A stretch of DNA of 64,000 bases, taken from positions 29,251-93,250 of the forward strand of contig NZ_JABBGF010000005.1 of assembly GCF_012927265.1 (NCBI RefSeq), written 5' to 3'. The notes beneath the pieces are model-generated. The model had not been told where the DNA came from, did no database searches, and saw only the letters and a program-made list of their open reading frames with translations. Positions 35,349-44,855 of this stretch are shown one piece after another. This DNA comes from Chryseobacterium cheonjiense (GTDB taxonomy: Bacteria; Bacteroidota; Bacteroidia; Flavobacteriales; Weeksellaceae). A program made the translations under genes and the position numbers. Position 1 is the stretch's first letter; each line of letters begins with the position of its first letter.

Positions 35349-35546
35349 AACTTACGAGTTTTTAAAGGTTAAACAATATATTTAATAATCGTAACATATT
35401 CATTACAAACTATATACCATCATTAAATCCTGAAATTTTGTCATTTTAAAACTGAAAAATTGACAGCAAAAATGAAAAAATTTCCACTAATGAATATCAC
35501 AAATAGAGAAAATTTTCAGGCTTTTCGGAAACTCAAACTAATTTAA

Positions 35547-36731
35547 TTATTTCCTTTCTTCCTCAGATCCTTTAAAACTCCCAAAGAAATCTATCATCGA
35601 TTGTAAAGCTTTTTCCGAATGCATGGTTTCACCGTTTTCAACAGATTCTTTTGCAGCCGCAGACGCCCTCCTGAACATCTCCGCTTCATAACCAGCAATA
35701 GCCTCCTGTACGGTTGAATACGTTTCGGATGTTAAACATTCACTCAGATCCAGCGCATCTTTCATCGCCATATTAGCTCCTTCGCCGGCAAAAGGAGGCA
35801 TAACGTGTGCAGCATCTCCCATAATCGTAGCATTGTGTAACGGTTTCCAATACTGATCAAAAGGCATACAGTAGATGGGACGGGGAATAAAGGGAATTTC
35901 CGCATTCTCAAATAATTCCAGCCAGATGCTGTTCCATTCTGGATATGCTTTTTTATACCAATGTATTATTTCATTTTTATCAGAATAATCCACTCCGTTT
36001 GTCGAAGTCCATTTTTCATCAGCTTTAAAGCTGGCATAAAAACCAATTTCGCCTTTTCCTTTTTGCCCGATCAGCAGATTTTTATGATTTCCGAACGCCA
36101 TGATTTTTCCACCCATCAGGATTTTATTGATTTCGGGAGCATTAATTAAGGCATCCGGAACATTTCCTTCCAGCATCGTGATTCCCGTGTAAAAAGGTTT
36201 GATTTCCGTAATATAAGGCCGCACTTTTGAACGCGCACCATCACAGCCGATAACCATGTCGGCATACACGGGATCCCGGTTTTCAAAATGCAGCAGCCAA
36301 CCTTCATTTTCTTTTTTCATAGACAAAAAATGGCTATTCCAGACAACGGTATTTTCCTGAAGGGAGTTCAGCAGGATTTTTCTTAACGTTCCGCGGTCAA
36401 TTTCCGGACGGAAATGTTCTTCCCCGAAATCTTCATTAGGTTCTGATTCATGGTCACTCAACCAGACTTTTGCATTTTCGTCCATGATCAGCGTTTTATC
36501 CGCTCCGATCATAAAACTTTCTTTGAATACTTCCAATAAGCCTGCAGCACGAATTGCAGCCAGGCCGGAATCCTGATGCAGATCAAGAAGTGAACCCTGA
36601 ACACGGGCATTTTCATTCAGATCTCTTTCATAAACTTTTACCTCTACTCCTTTCATCTGTAAAAGCTTTGCGAGAGTTAATCCTCCGGGACCGCCACCAA
36701 CGATGGCAACGGATTTATTTTTTATAAGCAT
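35547..36731 (-). CDS. FAD-dependent monooxygenase, Tet(X)-related
   Basis: 394 residues of the group A flavin hydroxylases. FAD contacts: KSVAIVGGGPGGLTLAKLL (GxGxxG), VIGCDGARSKVR (DG motif), MGDAAHVMPPFAGEGANMAM (GD motif). LLDLHQDSGLAAIRAAGL and the DAAHVMPPFAGEG part resemble Tet(X), which inactivates tetracyclines. By eye, however, the residues aligned with Tet(X) Arg213, His234 and Gly236 are Lys, Gly and Tyr, so tetracycline may not be its substrate. An AraC regulator starts upstream on the same strand, 22 bp away. Confidence 0.85.
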   Translation of the reverse strand: MLIKNKSVAIVGGGPGGLTLAKLLQMKGVEVKVYERDLNENARVQGSLLDLHQDSGLAAIRAAGLLEVFKESFMIGADKTLIMDENAKVWLSDHESEPNEDFGEEHFRPEIDRGTLRKILLNSLQENTVVWNSHFLSMKKENEGWLLHFENRDPVYADMVIGCDGARSKVRPYITEIKPFYTGITMLEGNVPDALINAPEINKILMGGKIMAFGNHKNLLIGQKGKGEIGFYASFKADEKWTSTNGVDYSDKNEIIHWYKKAYPEWNSIWLELFENAEIPFIPRPIYCMPFDQYWKPLHNATIMGDAAHVMPPFAGEGANMAMKDALDLSECLTSETYSTVQEAIAGYEAEMFRRASAAAKESVENGETMHSEKALQSMIDFFGSFKGSEEERK

Positions 36732-36753
36732 ATAGTAATATTATGCCGCAAAG

Positions 36754-37509
36754 TTATTTCTTAGAGTAGACTAAAAATTGTAAAAATCGGTCATTGTCAT
36801 TTTTAAAAAGTTCCCGTGGTGAAACGCCTGAAAGTTTCTTAACGTCTTTTATAAAATGGGACTGATCTGAAAAATTGAGCTGCGGAAAAAGAATTCCATC
36901 TTTTATATATTCTAATGACTTCTGAAAACGGAGTATCGTACAATACATTTTTAAGGTTACTCCTAAATATTTTGTAAAATAACGGTTGATCTGCCGTTCG
37001 CTCCAATGTATGGTTTCAGATAATTCTTTAATGCTAATCTCTCCATGCGCTTCAAAAATCAGGCGGAACAAATTCCGTTTCCGTTCATCAACTATATCGT
37101 TGAGGTGCATTTTTATTGCCCGGGAAGCTTTGTTGCAGAAATCTTCAAAATCATTGAGATCATCTTCACAGAAACCCCAGAAATTTTCAGGAAGTTCTTT
37201 TCCGCTGTTGACGTATTCAGCAATAGGCACATTTAAAATATACTCCAAGGAGAGCGGATTAAAGCTTATGGAAAAGAACATTGAAATATTCTGCTGCGGC
37301 ATTGTTTTAGGTTTTGTCTCAAGACCCATCAATACCATAAAGAATCTGTCGTCAGTTGTTTTGCACAGGAGAAGGTCAATCTTGCCATTAGGAATAATAA
37401 CCCCCTCTTTACATTCGGAAACATTTTTTAAAGAAGAAAAACAATATACAAAATCACTAAGTAGTTTTTCTGGCTCTTTAAAATGATATTGCAATGTACT
37501 ACTATTCAC
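36754..37509 (-). CDS. AraC family transcriptional regulator (helix-turn-helix 18 type)
   Basis: 251 residues starting at a GTG (37509). The C-terminal AraC DNA-binding domain shows ISIKELSETIHWSERQINRY and FSDQSHFIKDVKKLSGVSP. The N-terminal part resembles the DUF6597-like sensing domain (LQYHFKEPEKLLSDFVYCF, FGFFSISFNPLS-like). It is 22 bp upstream of the flavin monooxygenase and divergent from the SnoaL-like gene, so it may control one or both. Confidence 0.85.
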   Translation of the reverse strand: MNSSTLQYHFKEPEKLLSDFVYCFSSLKNVSECKEGVIIPNGKIDLLLCKTTDDRFFMVLMGLETKPKTMPQQNISMFFSISFNPLSLEYILNVPIAEYVNSGKELPENFWGFCEDDLNDFEDFCNKASRAIKMHLNDIVDERKRNLFRLIFEAHGEISIKELSETIHWSERQINRYFTKYLGVTLKMYCTILRFQKSLEYIKDGILFPQLNFSDQSHFIKDVKKLSGVSPRELFKNDNDRFLQFLVYSKK

Positions 37510-37680
37510 TTCAGATTTATTGTTTTGCTAAGTTAACATATTCCTCCAAGATAATTTTTAATTTAATAATAAAACGGTTTTGTATTATCATTTCATCCGG
37601 TAATTGGTTGCATTACGTATTGATTGATTTTTGAAAATGATGATTTGATTTTTTATAACCGCAGGGCTTGTGCCTATCCT

Positions 37681-37720
37681 AATTTTGTATCAGAAAATTA
37701 AAGTAAAACAATACAAAATT
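37681..37720. promoter_or_regulatory. Inverted repeat before the SnoaL-like gene
   Basis: AATTTTGTAT (37681-37690) and ATACAAAATT (37711-37720), 20 bp apart; a third TTTTGTAT occurs at 37578-37585. It lies 8 bp before the start codon in the AraC/SnoaL divergent gap. Confidence 0.5.
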
Positions 37721-37728
37721 TATTTATT

Positions 37729-38172
37729 ATGAGTATACAAGAGAACATCAGAAACGCTGCACAGGCTACTTTTAAAAATCATTTGGAATTCCTGTCATCC
37801 GGACAGATCGAAAAATGGGTAGATCTTTTTGACGAAAACGGGATTCTTGAATTTCCTTACGGTCCGGCCGATTTTCCAAAACTGGTGAAGGGAAAAAAGG
37901 AACTGTATGAATACATGAAGAATTTCCCGAAGCATTTCCTTGTAAGTTTTGAAAATCTTCATTTCCACGCAACTGAAAGTCCTAATCTAGTGATCGCCGA
38001 ATTTACAAGCAACGGAAAAGCCATCAGTACAGGCAAACCTTACAATCAGCAGTATATTTCAGTGGTAACCACTGATGATCGGGGGATGATTCTGAAATAT
38101 GTCGATTTCTGGAACCCGATGGTTGCATTGGAAGCCATCAATGCACCGCTCAGCAATTTTGTAAACGAGTAA
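37729..38172 (+). CDS. SnoaL-like / PhzA-PhzB-like NTF2-fold protein
   Basis: 147 residues with an NTF2-like cone fold (WVDLFDENGILEFPYGPADF, then FHATESPNLVIAEFTSNGKA, YVDFWNPMVALEA). The family includes polyketide cyclases and small-molecule isomerases, but no substrate can be read. No signal peptide. Divergent from the AraC regulator, with an inverted repeat in its promoter region and a strong terminator downstream. Confidence 0.83.
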   Translation: MSIQENIRNAAQATFKNHLEFLSSGQIEKWVDLFDENGILEFPYGPADFPKLVKGKKELYEYMKNFPKHFLVSFENLHFHATESPNLVIAEFTSNGKAISTGKPYNQQYISVVTTDDRGMILKYVDFWNPMVALEAINAPLSNFVNE

Positions 38173-38177
38173 AACCT

Positions 38178-38209
38178 ACAGCCACGATCTTTGGTAAGAT
38201 CGTGGCTGT
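38178..38209 (+). terminator. Intrinsic terminator of the SnoaL-like gene
   Basis: ACAGCCACGATCTT, TGGT loop, AAGATCGTGGCTGT: a perfect 14-bp stem followed by TTCTTT. Confidence 0.92.
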
Positions 38210-38249
38210 TTCTTTAAGGTTATCAATTTTAAATAAACTTCATTTACAC

Positions 38250-38257
38250 TATATTTG
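38250..38257 (+). promoter_or_regulatory. -7 box of the AraC regulator at 38.3 kb
   Basis: TATATTTG lies 2 bp before the ATG at 38260. Transcription should start near 38263, so that ATG cannot be translated from this promoter and the ATG at 38299 is favoured. Confidence 0.5.
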
Positions 38258-38298
38258 TTATGCTCAAAAAAATCACACAGTATCTTAAACAGCTGGTC

Positions 38299-39210
38299 AT
38301 GACAAAACCTGAAACCATCGAAGAATTTTATGCCAACCGGCCTTTTCTCAAAAGTGTTGATCTTACAGACAGCCAAAATCATTTCAATATTTTTGAGATC
38401 AATAAAGAACAGCAACTTAAAGATAATGCGGCTGTTTCTTTCGGAAGGAAAAACTACTTTAAAATCTGTCTGATTTCCGGTAACAGCAACATTCATTATG
38501 CTGACAAAAGTTTTGAAATTATAGAACATGGTCTTCTTTTTGCCCATCCACTCATTCCTTATGACTGGGAGGCAATTTCCGGTCAGCAAACAGGATACAG
38601 CTGTATTTTCGACGAATCTTTTACAGAGGGATTCGGGAATATTAAAAAATATCCCTTTTTCCAACCGGGAGGATATCCGGTTTTTGAACTCGGCAAAGAA
38701 GAAAAAACACTATTGGAAGGTATTTTTATACAGATGAAGAAAGAATTTTCTTCAACTTTTGATTTCAAAGATGACATCCTGAAAAACCTCATCTTTCAGC
38801 TTATTCTCGCTGCCCTGAAAATACGTCCTTCTACCCATCTGATCTCCGAAAGACCAAATGCTGCAGCAAGGATTACCTCTCTTTTCATGAATTTACTGGA
38901 AAGTCAGTTTCCTATCAGCAATACCGTTGCAGGAGTTTCTTTAAGAAGCGCCTCCGATTTTGCGGAGCAGATGTCGGTACATGTCAATCATCTTAATAAA
39001 TCTGTCAAAGAAACCACCCTGAAAACAACATCAGAACTGATTTCAGAGAGGATTCTAAAAGAAGCTAAAATCATGCTTCAACACAGCTCCTGGGCTATTT
39101 CAGAAATTGCCTACAGTTTAGGTTTCGAAGGCCCCGCACATTTTAGCTCTTTCTTTAAAAAGATGGTGAAGGTATCCCCCAGTGAGTTTAGGGGCAAAGT
39201 TGGAAGGTAA
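38299..39210 (+). CDS. AraC family transcriptional regulator
   Basis: About 303 residues from the ATG at 38299 (MTKPETIEEF). A longer frame from 38260 exists, but a TAnnTTTG box ends 2 bp before it. The N-terminal cupin-like arm (HGLLFAHPLIPYDWE) precedes the AraC domain (TTLKTTSELISERIL-like region, then WAISEIAYSLGFEGPAHF, SSFFKKMVKVSPSEFR). It probably senses a small molecule through the arm. Its targets are unknown. Confidence 0.88.
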   Translation: MTKPETIEEFYANRPFLKSVDLTDSQNHFNIFEINKEQQLKDNAAVSFGRKNYFKICLISGNSNIHYADKSFEIIEHGLLFAHPLIPYDWEAISGQQTGYSCIFDESFTEGFGNIKKYPFFQPGGYPVFELGKEEKTLLEGIFIQMKKEFSSTFDFKDDILKNLIFQLILAALKIRPSTHLISERPNAAARITSLFMNLLESQFPISNTVAGVSLRSASDFAEQMSVHVNHLNKSVKETTLKTTSELISERILKEAKIMLQHSSWAISEIAYSLGFEGPAHFSSFFKKMVKVSPSEFRGKVGR

Positions 39211-39318
39211 TTTGAATATGAAGTATTCAAAAACTTAACCTGCTTTTATACTATTCTAAGTTTGACTTAATAACTTTATATTACATATAATCTTTTGAGG
39301 CAGAGATTAATTAACATA

Positions 39319-42300
39319 CTATTTCATCAAATTTTTAACAGCATCTAAACCTATCTTGATTTCCTGTGTTATTTCACTATTCATCAAAGAAAAATCCATT
39401 TTATCTTCCGTCATTTTCTCCCATTTCAGAGCACACTCCGACAGTTTAAAAAGTCCGGCGCTGCTTGCGGTGCCTTTAAGTTTATGAAGAATCATTCTGG
39501 TTTCCACAATGTCTTTTCCGTCGGCTGCCTTTTCTATATTTTTTTCTGCATGGGTAAGCTCCTGGATAAGCAGGTTGAGAAATACTTCTTTAAAATCATC
39601 ATCACCACCAATCTGCTCATTTAGCATATTCATGTTGATGTATTCTTCCGGCTTCTCTGATTGATATTGGTCATAATCAACTTCCGAATTTTTATCATTA
39701 TTACTGTTTACGCTGATGTATTTTTCGAGCATCTCCTGTAGATCAGCCTGTCTGAGAGGTTTGGGAAGGAAATCATTCATTCCTGCAGCCAGGCATTTTT
39801 CTTTTTCACCCAATACATTTCCTGCTGTAACGCCTATGATCGGTACATTTTCATATTCCGGAAGCAGGCGTATCTGCTGTGTAGCTTCAATACCGTTCAT
39901 TACCGGCATCTGTACGTCCATAAGGATAATAGAAAACTGCTTTTTCCTGCATTCTTCCAGAGCTTCCAGCCCGTTAACGGCTTCGGTTAAATGTGCATCC
40001 GGGGTAAGTGATTTCATCATCCTGTTATTCAGCACCATATTTACGGGATTATCGTCTACCAGAAGAACTTCGAGTTCGGGAGCAAAGGAATACGATTCTT
40101 TTTCGGACTGATCCTGAACAATTTCTACAACATTATTCTGGGTAACTCTGCGCAAGGTTTTATACAGATCATCCGACTTTACCGGCTTCAACAGTAAATA
40201 AGAGTTTTTCCTTTCCCGAATTGAAGACATCACGTTTAATTCTTCCGAGGAGGAAGAAAGTATGATAAACGGTGAAATTTCTTTTCTCTGATTAAAGAGC
40301 TCCCTGATTTTATCGATGGTTTCCAATCCGGACATGATAGGCATATGATAATCCATCAAAATTACATCGAATCGCTCTCCCTTCAAAAGAATTTCCAACG
40401 CTTCCATTCCATTGGCGGCGAGTGTGGATTCGATATTTTTATGAGCAAGCATATGCTGGAGAATGATCCTGTTGGTTTCATTGTCATCCACCACCAATGC
40501 TCTTTGGATGGTCATATCATCATCTTCCCGTAGTTCGGATATTTCGTAAGGAATCTCAATATCGAAGAAAAACACGGAACCTTCTTCCAGTGTGCTAATC
40601 AGTGACAGATGACTGCCCATATATTTCAGGATATTATTCGAGATGGTAAGCCCAAGACCTGTCCCTCCATATCGTTTACTGATGGAGCTGTTTTCCTGGG
40701 TAAAAGCGTTGAATATATATTTCTGCTTTTCAACAGGAATACCGATTCCGGTATCCCGTACTGAGAAGCGCAGGGCAATATTTTTATCATCCATGCGTAA
40801 TTTCTCCACTTTCAGCTCAATCTCTCCTTTTTCTGTGAATTTTACAGCATTGCCCAAAAGATTGATCAGGATCTGTTTTAATCGGGATTCATCGATCAAA
40901 AGCGTTTTAGGAAGTCCCGGCTCGATATTGAGAAGAAGCTCAATATCCTTTTTCTGGGATTGGTACAAAATGACATTGATAACCTGACTTACCATATCAT
41001 AAACATCGCTTTTTTCTATTAAAAGCTCCATTTTTCCGGATTCTATTTTAGAAAAATCCAGAATATCATTAATGATATTGAGCAGGTTTTCACCCGATTC
41101 ATTGATGTAATTCAGGTATTGGGTTTGTATTTCGTTCAGCGGTGTCCTGAGAAGAAGATCAGAAAATCCGATCACCCCGTTTAGAGGAGTACGGATCTCA
41201 TGGCTCATGTTAGCCAAAAATTCTGATTTTGCTTTGCTGGCACTATCTGCTAATTCCTTGGCTGTTTTGAGTTCCTCATTTACCAGGATGGCATCTGTAA
41301 TATTCCGTACTGAAATAATTATACCCCCTACTTCATCTTCCGTAAGATACCACGGTCCTACTTTCAGGTCGTAATGCTGAAGTTGTTCTTTACCATCGAT
41401 GTTAATAGCAAAATCTTCTTTTGCATACGTTTCTCCTAATAAAGCTTTTTTATAAATTTCTTTTCTTTCCTCGGGAATATCAGGGGATATATCGAACATA
41501 TTATTTCCGATAAGATCCAGATTATTCATATTGAATTCTTCTTTCCAGCGGGTGCTTACCGACACATAATTGAGCTCTTTATCAAACATGGCCAGAGGAA
41601 TTGGGACGTCGGTTACGAAAGACTGCATCATGGCTTCCTTCCTGGCCACTTCCAAAAACATTTTTTTGAACGCATCAATGTCCTGAATGATCCCAAAAAC
41701 CCTTTTGCAGACCTCGCCGTCAAACTCAGGGATACCTTTTACCCTTACCCAGATCGTAGCACCGTCATTGCGGACCAGCTGGAATTCATCATCAAAGGGA
41801 ATTCCTTCTGTTACAGCTTTATCGAATAGGTTTTTCATTCTCTCCCTGCTCTCTTCTTTATAGAATTTCATGGAACTTTCGAGATCCGGCTGGAAATTAT
41901 TTTTTATTTTATGGATTTCTTTAGTACTCTGAGACCATAATAGATCACCGGTCTTCATGTTTACTTCCCAGCCGCCTACCTGGGCAACAGAGCCGGTCTC
42001 TTCAAGAATTTCTTTGGTATACAACAGATCTTTTTCTAATTTATCCCTACGGATAAGGTCTGATTTTAATTGTATATAAAAAATAACCGTAACAACAATG
42101 GCTGCAATGGCTGAGAAAAGGATAAATAGCACAGTCGATTGAGAAGACCTGTCCAAATCTTTATTTTTTATTGAAAGCTGAATTTCCTCATATTTTACGA
42201 ACTCCTGAACCAGCTTACGGCATCTATCCATTGCTGTCTTGTTTTGCACAAGTTCCTGTGGAGTCATTAATATTCCTTTTCTACGGTTCTCAATGAGCAA

Positions 42301-42669
42301 AACATCTCCTTTCATCATGGTCTGTGAAGTACGCAACAGGTCATTCAGAAGGTCAGTCTGATGTTTGTCTTTAATATTCAATGCATTTATGGTGGAAATA
42401 AGCATCGGATAGTTTTCTCTACTCTTATTAAAGGGCTCCAGAAAACTTTCCTGCCCTGTAAGCTGATATCCCCGGTTGCCTGTTTCAGCATTTAACAAAG
42501 AATTTAAAACATCCTTTACTAAACTTATAGATTCCTTACTTTTTAAGAGGCTTTCCCTATTCTCCATCTGCTTTTGTATACTAATATAGGAGGCTATGGA
42601 GCCGGCAATCAGCAGTACTAAGGAAAGCACCACCCCAATTCGAAGATTTCTTATAATTTTTTTCGGCAT
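39319..42669 (-). CDS. Hybrid sensor histidine kinase/response regulator with CHASE3, PAS, two receivers and Hpt
   Basis: 1116 residues. Order: N-terminal TM, CHASE3 sensor (SISLVKDVLNSLLNAETGNR, GYQLTGQESF), second TM near residue 185, PAS/PAC (VAQVGGWEVNMKTG, WVRVKGIPEFDG), second PAS, HisKA (EFLANMSHEIRTPLNGVIGF), HATPase (LLGNAVKFTEKGEIEL, GTGLGLTISNNI), receiver 1 with Asp in ILMDYHMPIMSG, receiver 2 with Asp in ILMDVQMPVMNG, then Hpt with the phospho-His in MILHKLKGTASSAG. All phosphorelay residues are present. It lies alone; output may pass through a separate regulator. Confidence 0.94.
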   Translation of the reverse strand: MPKKIIRNLRIGVVLSLVLLIAGSIASYISIQKQMENRESLLKSKESISLVKDVLNSLLNAETGNRGYQLTGQESFLEPFNKSRENYPMLISTINALNIKDKHQTDLLNDLLRTSQTMMKGDVLLIENRRKGILMTPQELVQNKTAMDRCRKLVQEFVKYEEIQLSIKNKDLDRSSQSTVLFILFSAIAAIVVTVIFYIQLKSDLIRRDKLEKDLLYTKEILEETGSVAQVGGWEVNMKTGDLLWSQSTKEIHKIKNNFQPDLESSMKFYKEESRERMKNLFDKAVTEGIPFDDEFQLVRNDGATIWVRVKGIPEFDGEVCKRVFGIIQDIDAFKKMFLEVARKEAMMQSFVTDVPIPLAMFDKELNYVSVSTRWKEEFNMNNLDLIGNNMFDISPDIPEERKEIYKKALLGETYAKEDFAINIDGKEQLQHYDLKVGPWYLTEDEVGGIIISVRNITDAILVNEELKTAKELADSASKAKSEFLANMSHEIRTPLNGVIGFSDLLLRTPLNEIQTQYLNYINESGENLLNIINDILDFSKIESGKMELLIEKSDVYDMVSQVINVILYQSQKKDIELLLNIEPGLPKTLLIDESRLKQILINLLGNAVKFTEKGEIELKVEKLRMDDKNIALRFSVRDTGIGIPVEKQKYIFNAFTQENSSISKRYGGTGLGLTISNNILKYMGSHLSLISTLEEGSVFFFDIEIPYEISELREDDDMTIQRALVVDDNETNRIILQHMLAHKNIESTLAANGMEALEILLKGERFDVILMDYHMPIMSGLETIDKIRELFNQRKEISPFIILSSSSEELNVMSSIRERKNSYLLLKPVKSDDLYKTLRRVTQNNVVEIVQDQSEKESYSFAPELEVLLVDDNPVNMVLNNRMMKSLTPDAHLTEAVNGLEALEECRKKQFSIILMDVQMPVMNGIEATQQIRLLPEYENVPIIGVTAGNVLGEKEKCLAAGMNDFLPKPLRQADLQEMLEKYISVNSNNDKNSEVDYDQYQSEKPEEYINMNMLNEQIGGDDDFKEVFLNLLIQELTHAEKNIEKAADGKDIVETRMILHKLKGTASSAGLFKLSECALKWEKMTEDKMDFSLMNSEITQEIKIGLDAVKNLMK

Positions 42670-42825
42670 TGAAATTAGTTTAACGGTAATGTAAAAGATA
42701 TATTATTTATCTGCTCTACAATTGCTTCATACTGATTGATAATTGTATACCAGATAAACAAGTCTATATCCTTTTCCTGACATGAACAGAAGATTCTTCT
42801 ACCCGGGCAAATTTATGGAAATCCT

Positions 42826-42861
42826 ATCATATAAAAATTGGTATTTTGATTTTTATATGAT
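42826..42861. repeat. AT-rich inverted repeat in the hybrid kinase upstream gap
   Basis: ATCATATAAAAAT (42826-42838), 10-nt loop, ATTTTTATATGAT (42849-42861). There is no T-run. The gap 42670-43120 otherwise shows no gene. Confidence 0.5.
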
Positions 42862-43120
42862 TTTACTCATAACAAACTTTTAGCAATGCAAAATGAGGGT
42901 TTACCTAAGACCTATTGATAATAGTAAGCTGAAAAGATATAATTTTAGAAATTAAAATTTAATGAATTTCAGCAGACCACATATAACAAAACATGATACT
43001 TTGCTCTTGTACAACTTTCAGAGATCGAGATATACAAAGACTAAGTATAAAATAATTTATATAAGAAATAAAATTAATATACAATATTGTCAAATGAATA
43101 ATATGAAATGAGAAACAGAT

Positions 43121-44506
43121 TTATTTCCCAATGCAAAATTTAGAAAAAATATTCCCAAGCACTTCATCATTCGTTACCTCACCCGAAATTTCGCCAAGAT
43201 GTTCTAAGGCATTTCTTAATTCATAAGCAAGAAGTTCGGTGGAGATTCGGAAGGAGATTGCTTCGTTTACTTTATGGACCGCGTTCAGGGATTTCTGTAA
43301 AGCTTCAAAGTGACGCTGATTCGTAATCACTACATTGTTTTCCGAAGCTTTTAACTGCTCAACATACGAGGACAGCTCATTTTTCAGATCCTGCATATTC
43401 TGATTTTCTACTGCCGAAATCATAATAAAATCGAACTCATGGGCAATTTCTTTTCTGAAAACTTCTTCCACTTTTTCGTACTGATGCGGCATCACTTCGT
43501 CAATTTTCGTCGCACAGATGATGAGCTTCAGATCTTCACGCAACAAAGATTTCAGCATGTCGACGTCTTCAGAAAAATCAATGGTTCCGGCATCGGCAAG
43601 GTAAACCAGAATATTGGCATTTTCTACTTTTTCCTTTGCTTTTTTAACACCGATGGCTTCGATCTCGTCAGAGGTTTCCCTCAGTCCTGCCGTGTCGATG
43701 AGACGGAACGCATGACCTTTAATATGCAGGATTTCCTCAATTGTATCACGGGTCGTTCCGGCGATATTACTTACAATCGCACGTTCTTCTTTCAACAACG
43801 CATTCAAAAGGGTCGATTTTCCGGCATTGGGTTTTCCGATGATAGCAACTGCGGTTCCGTTTTTAATGGCGTTTCCGTACTGAAAGCTTTCAATCAGGGA
43901 ATGCAGTTTTACCTCTATTCTATTCAGCAATGCGGTAAGCGCAGTCCGATCTGCAAACTCCACATCTTCCTCTGCAAAATCCAGCTCCAGCTCAATAAGC
44001 GAAACAAAATTCAGAAGATCCGTTCTCAGCAGGGAAATTTCATTGGTGATTCCACCTTTTAGCTGACTGATCGCTACTTTTCTGGAAGCCTCATTTTCGG
44101 AAGCAATTACATCGGCAATTGCTTCAGCCTGGGAAAGATCTATTCTTCCATTAATAAAAGCACGCAGGGTGAACTCCCCGGCTTTTGCCATTCTCGCGCC
44201 ATTCTTGATCAGCGTTTCCAGAATACGTTTTCCGATGTGCGGAGATCCGTGAAATGCAATTTCCACCGAGTTTTCCGTTGTAAAGCTTTTAGGCGCGAGG
44301 AAAATAGAAAGCATCACCTCATCAATCGTTTCCTCGCCATCCATAAAATATCCGTAATGGATTGTATGCGATTTCTGCTTTTCCAGATTTTTGCCGGGAA
44401 AACTTTTCTGAACGACTGGTAAAGCATCATTTCCGGAAACCCGGATAATGCCCAAAGCTCCTACTCCGTTGGCTGTAGCCAGTGCACAAATGGTATCGTT
44501 ATTCAT
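43121..44506 (-). CDS. mnmE: tRNA uridine-5-carboxymethylaminomethyl GTPase
   Basis: 461 residues. With MnmG this GTPase modifies the wobble uridine of several tRNAs. The N-terminal tetrahydrofolate-binding domain is followed by the G domain (GKPNAGKSTLLNALLKEERA, IVSNIAGTTRDTIEE, DTAGLRETSD, ATKIDEV) and the family C-terminal FCIGK with its essential Cys. Length and all motifs are normal. Confidence 0.97.
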   Translation of the reverse strand: MNNDTICALATANGVGALGIIRVSGNDALPVVQKSFPGKNLEKQKSHTIHYGYFMDGEETIDEVMLSIFLAPKSFTTENSVEIAFHGSPHIGKRILETLIKNGARMAKAGEFTLRAFINGRIDLSQAEAIADVIASENEASRKVAISQLKGGITNEISLLRTDLLNFVSLIELELDFAEEDVEFADRTALTALLNRIEVKLHSLIESFQYGNAIKNGTAVAIIGKPNAGKSTLLNALLKEERAIVSNIAGTTRDTIEEILHIKGHAFRLIDTAGLRETSDEIEAIGVKKAKEKVENANILVYLADAGTIDFSEDVDMLKSLLREDLKLIICATKIDEVMPHQYEKVEEVFRKEIAHEFDFIMISAVENQNMQDLKNELSSYVEQLKASENNVVITNQRHFEALQKSLNAVHKVNEAISFRISTELLAYELRNALEHLGEISGEVTNDEVLGNIFSKFCIGK

Positions 44507-44650
44507 GCTGCAAATTTACGTTTTTTCACCGCAAACAAAAATTTCCTTTATCTATCGCCGTTATTCATCAAACTTACCCTAAACTCATTTATTATAACTC
44601 TAACTATCACACTTAATATCAGAAGCTTTTTCCGGCTTTCCGCACTCGCT

Positions 44651-44703
44651 ATTTCTCTGGTTTCTGCGGCGCGGCGAAGCCGCGCCGCAGAAACCAGAGA
44701 AAT
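44651..44703. repeat. GC-rich perfect palindrome, 25-bp arms
   Basis: ATTTCTCTGGTTTCTGCGGC... (44651-44675) is exactly complementary to 44679-44703, with loop GAA. The 17-bp GC-rich inner part stands out against the AT-rich surroundings. There is no T-run, so it is not a normal terminator. GTTGAAA/TTTCAAC (44750-44774) and GACACC/GGTGTC (44778-44802) hairpins follow. The 546-bp gap 44507-45052 holds these, two terminators and a decayed small gene. Confidence 0.97.
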
Positions 44704-44804
44704 GAGCTCAGACAATTGCTGCAATCCGGGCTATGATCAATGAGTTTCCGTTGAAACTACGACGACATTTCAACTAGGACACCCCTTCAGAATGTTGGTG
44801 TCAA

Positions 44805-44835
44805 TAAAAAAATCACTTCAAAAATTGAAGTGATT
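44805..44835 (-). terminator. Intrinsic terminator of a small minus-strand gene
   Basis: AATCACTTCAA, loop AAA, TTGAAGTGATT (44811-44835), followed on the minus strand by a seven-T run. It ends the short frame at 44856-44964. Confidence 0.8.
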
Positions 44836-44855
44836 ACTGCTTTGAATTTACTAAG

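Noticed and set aside
42670..43120. Hidden gene or RNA in the 450-bp gap between the hybrid kinase and mnmE
   Set aside because: Only an AT-rich inverted repeat without a T-run was seen; no frame or promoter pattern supports a gene.
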